In this document: one piece after another, positions 4,441-5,338 of the stretch
Layout: each line of letters begins with the position of its first letter
How positions within the stretch are numbered: the first letter of the stretch is position 1
NCBI GenBank assembly: GCA_965141735.1
Contig: CBCSOX010000181.1
Location: 1 to 5,338 of the forward strand
DNA from: Massilioclostridium sp965141735
GTDB taxonomy: Bacteria > Bacillota > Clostridia > Oscillospirales > Ruminococcaceae
Direction of reading: 5' to 3'
DNA: 5,338 nucleotides
Made by a program: the position numbers and the translations under genes
Notes under the pieces: generated by a model
The model's database searches: none
The model's input: the letters and a program-made list of their open reading frames with translations, nothing else
Told to the model about the DNA's origin: nothing

Positions 4441-5338
4441 TTAATTTTCTTTTCTTTTGAGAAAATAGGCTTTCACCCGCTCGCTGCTTGAAAGGAAGGC
4501 GAGTGCAAAGCCAAAGAGGCAGACGAGCACCGCGATGAGTCCCTGGGCATTAAAGGTAAAACCGGGCCAGAGATCAAAGAGGGAGCCGAGCAGCAAGCCG
4601 AGGATGCCGAAATAGGTCTGCTGGGTGTAGCGCTTGATCAAAACGTCGATGAGCTTTGCGCCGATAAGCAGCCCGAGCAGGATGCCAAGGCCGGCTGGTA
4701 TGCCGATTGGAAAGAGAATGCCGAGCCAGTTTTCCATGTTCACCGGGAAGACAACCGCGGCCGCGCCGGCGACGAGCGGATAGATGCCGAACAGCACCAT
4801 GACAAACGAGCCGCTCACACCGGGAACGATCATCGCAATCGCGGCGATCAAGCCGCCGAAAAACAGCTTGAGCATGAGCAGGAAGTCAACGCTCACCGTG
4901 TGAATGTCCACTGTGCCCTCGCTCGCCTGGGTAAAGGCGATGACCACGAGCAGTGCAAACGCAAGAACAAAAGCGATCACCGAGCCGACGCCAACTTTTG
5001 CTCTCTCCCCTTTTGCGGCAGCGTCCTTGACCGCCATTGCGTTTTTATACACGAGCGGGATGCTGCCAATGATGAGGCCGATAAAAAAGAAGTTGGTGAT
5101 CATCGGATAGTTTGAGAGCATGAAGGTGATTCCCTTGCTGAAAAGAACGATGCCCACAGCCGCGCCGATGAGGATTTGCAGCAAAAAGAGGATGTTCCCT
5201 TTGATATTCTTGCGGAACTCGCTGACCGCACCGATGATCTTGTCAAACATGTTGAGCACGACCATCATGGTGCCGCCGCTCACACCGGGGATGATGTTTG
5301 CCACGCCGATGACAAGGCCGGCGAGCAGGTTTTTGATC
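4441..5338 (-). CDS. popT: DUF368 membrane protein, probable undecaprenyl-phosphate translocase (5' end outside window)
   Basis: The frame is open to the window edge, so 298 residues of a longer protein are visible. The GTG at 5304 is not the start: the codons before it read IKNLLAGLVIGVAN, which matches the usual N-terminal helix of the family. Two copies of the family signature appear, PGVSGGT at visible residues 17-23 and PGVSGSF at 172-178, each beginning a hydrophobic stretch; this suggests an internally duplicated fold. About eight hydrophobic segments follow (near 48-66, 80-97, 115-135, 152-171, 176-197, 204-227, 242-257, 266-282), and the C-terminus is basic (KAYFLKRKEN). DUF368 proteins (PopT) have been reported as translocases that return undecaprenyl phosphate to the inner leaflet. 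Family membership is nearly certain; the function is carried over from that work. No terminator separates it from rpsB. Confidence 0.9.
   Translation of the reverse strand, partial: IKNLLAGLVIGVANIIPGVSGGTMMVVLNMFDKIIGAVSEFRKNIKGNILFLLQILIGAAVGIVLFSKGITFMLSNYPMITNFFFIGLIIGSIPLVYKNAMAVKDAAAKGERAKVGVGSVIAFVLAFALLVVIAFTQASEGTVDIHTVSVDFLLMLKLFFGGLIAAIAMIVPGVSGSFVMVLFGIYPLVAGAAAVVFPVNMENWLGILFPIGIPAGLGILLGLLIGAKLIDVLIKRYTQQTYFGILGLLLGSLFDLWPGFTFNAQGLIAVLVCLFGFALAFLSSSERVKAYFLKRKEN

Noticed and set aside
5302..5304. GTG as the start of the DUF368 protein
   Set aside because: The frame stays open upstream with IKNLLAGLVIG, which is the normal family N-terminal helix; the true start lies outside the window.

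Overview
The window is a slice of a conserved bacterial housekeeping locus. Every gene is on the minus strand, so transcription runs from high to low coordinates. The order is DUF368 membrane protein (popT-like) - rpsB - tsf - pyrH - frr - uppS - cdsA. This order, the strong AGGAGG-type ribosome binding sites, the sigma-A-type promoters and the moderately high GC suggest a Firmicute, probably a clostridial (Oscillospirales/Ruminococcaceae-like) gut-type organism. The order is seen directly; the taxonomic placement is inference.

Layout, in the direction of transcription. At 5338-4441 is a DUF368 polytopic membrane protein whose start lies beyond the window edge. Three bases after its stop begins a well-formed promoter (4437-4409) with a leader of about 127 nt for rpsB (S2) and tsf (EF-Ts). 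A textbook intrinsic terminator (2572-2540) ends that unit. A second promoter (2468-2440) then starts pyrH (UMP kinase), frr (ribosome recycling factor), uppS (undecaprenyl diphosphate synthase) and the first 16 codons of cdsA (CDP-diacylglycerol synthase). A hairpin lies between frr and uppS. The 280 bases between uppS and cdsA, which are usually adjacent, hold a compact MITE-like element. It is 168 bp long, has 18-bp imperfect terminal inverted repeats and is flanked on both sides by CTAG; one CTAG supplies the uppS stop codon.

Functionally, rpsB, tsf and frr serve translation (small subunit, elongation, recycling). pyrH makes UDP, feeding nucleotide and UDP-sugar pools. uppS and cdsA make the lipid carrier for cell-wall synthesis and the CDP-diacylglycerol precursor of phospholipids. 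DUF368 proteins have been linked to returning undecaprenyl phosphate across the membrane, so synthesis and recycling of the same lipid carrier bracket the translation genes here.

I see no new multi-gene system. The most unusual signals are non-coding: the CTAG-bounded inverted-repeat element after uppS, a possibly switching rpsB leader, a palindrome in the rpsB promoter spacer, and two promoters that share an identical 10-base core.
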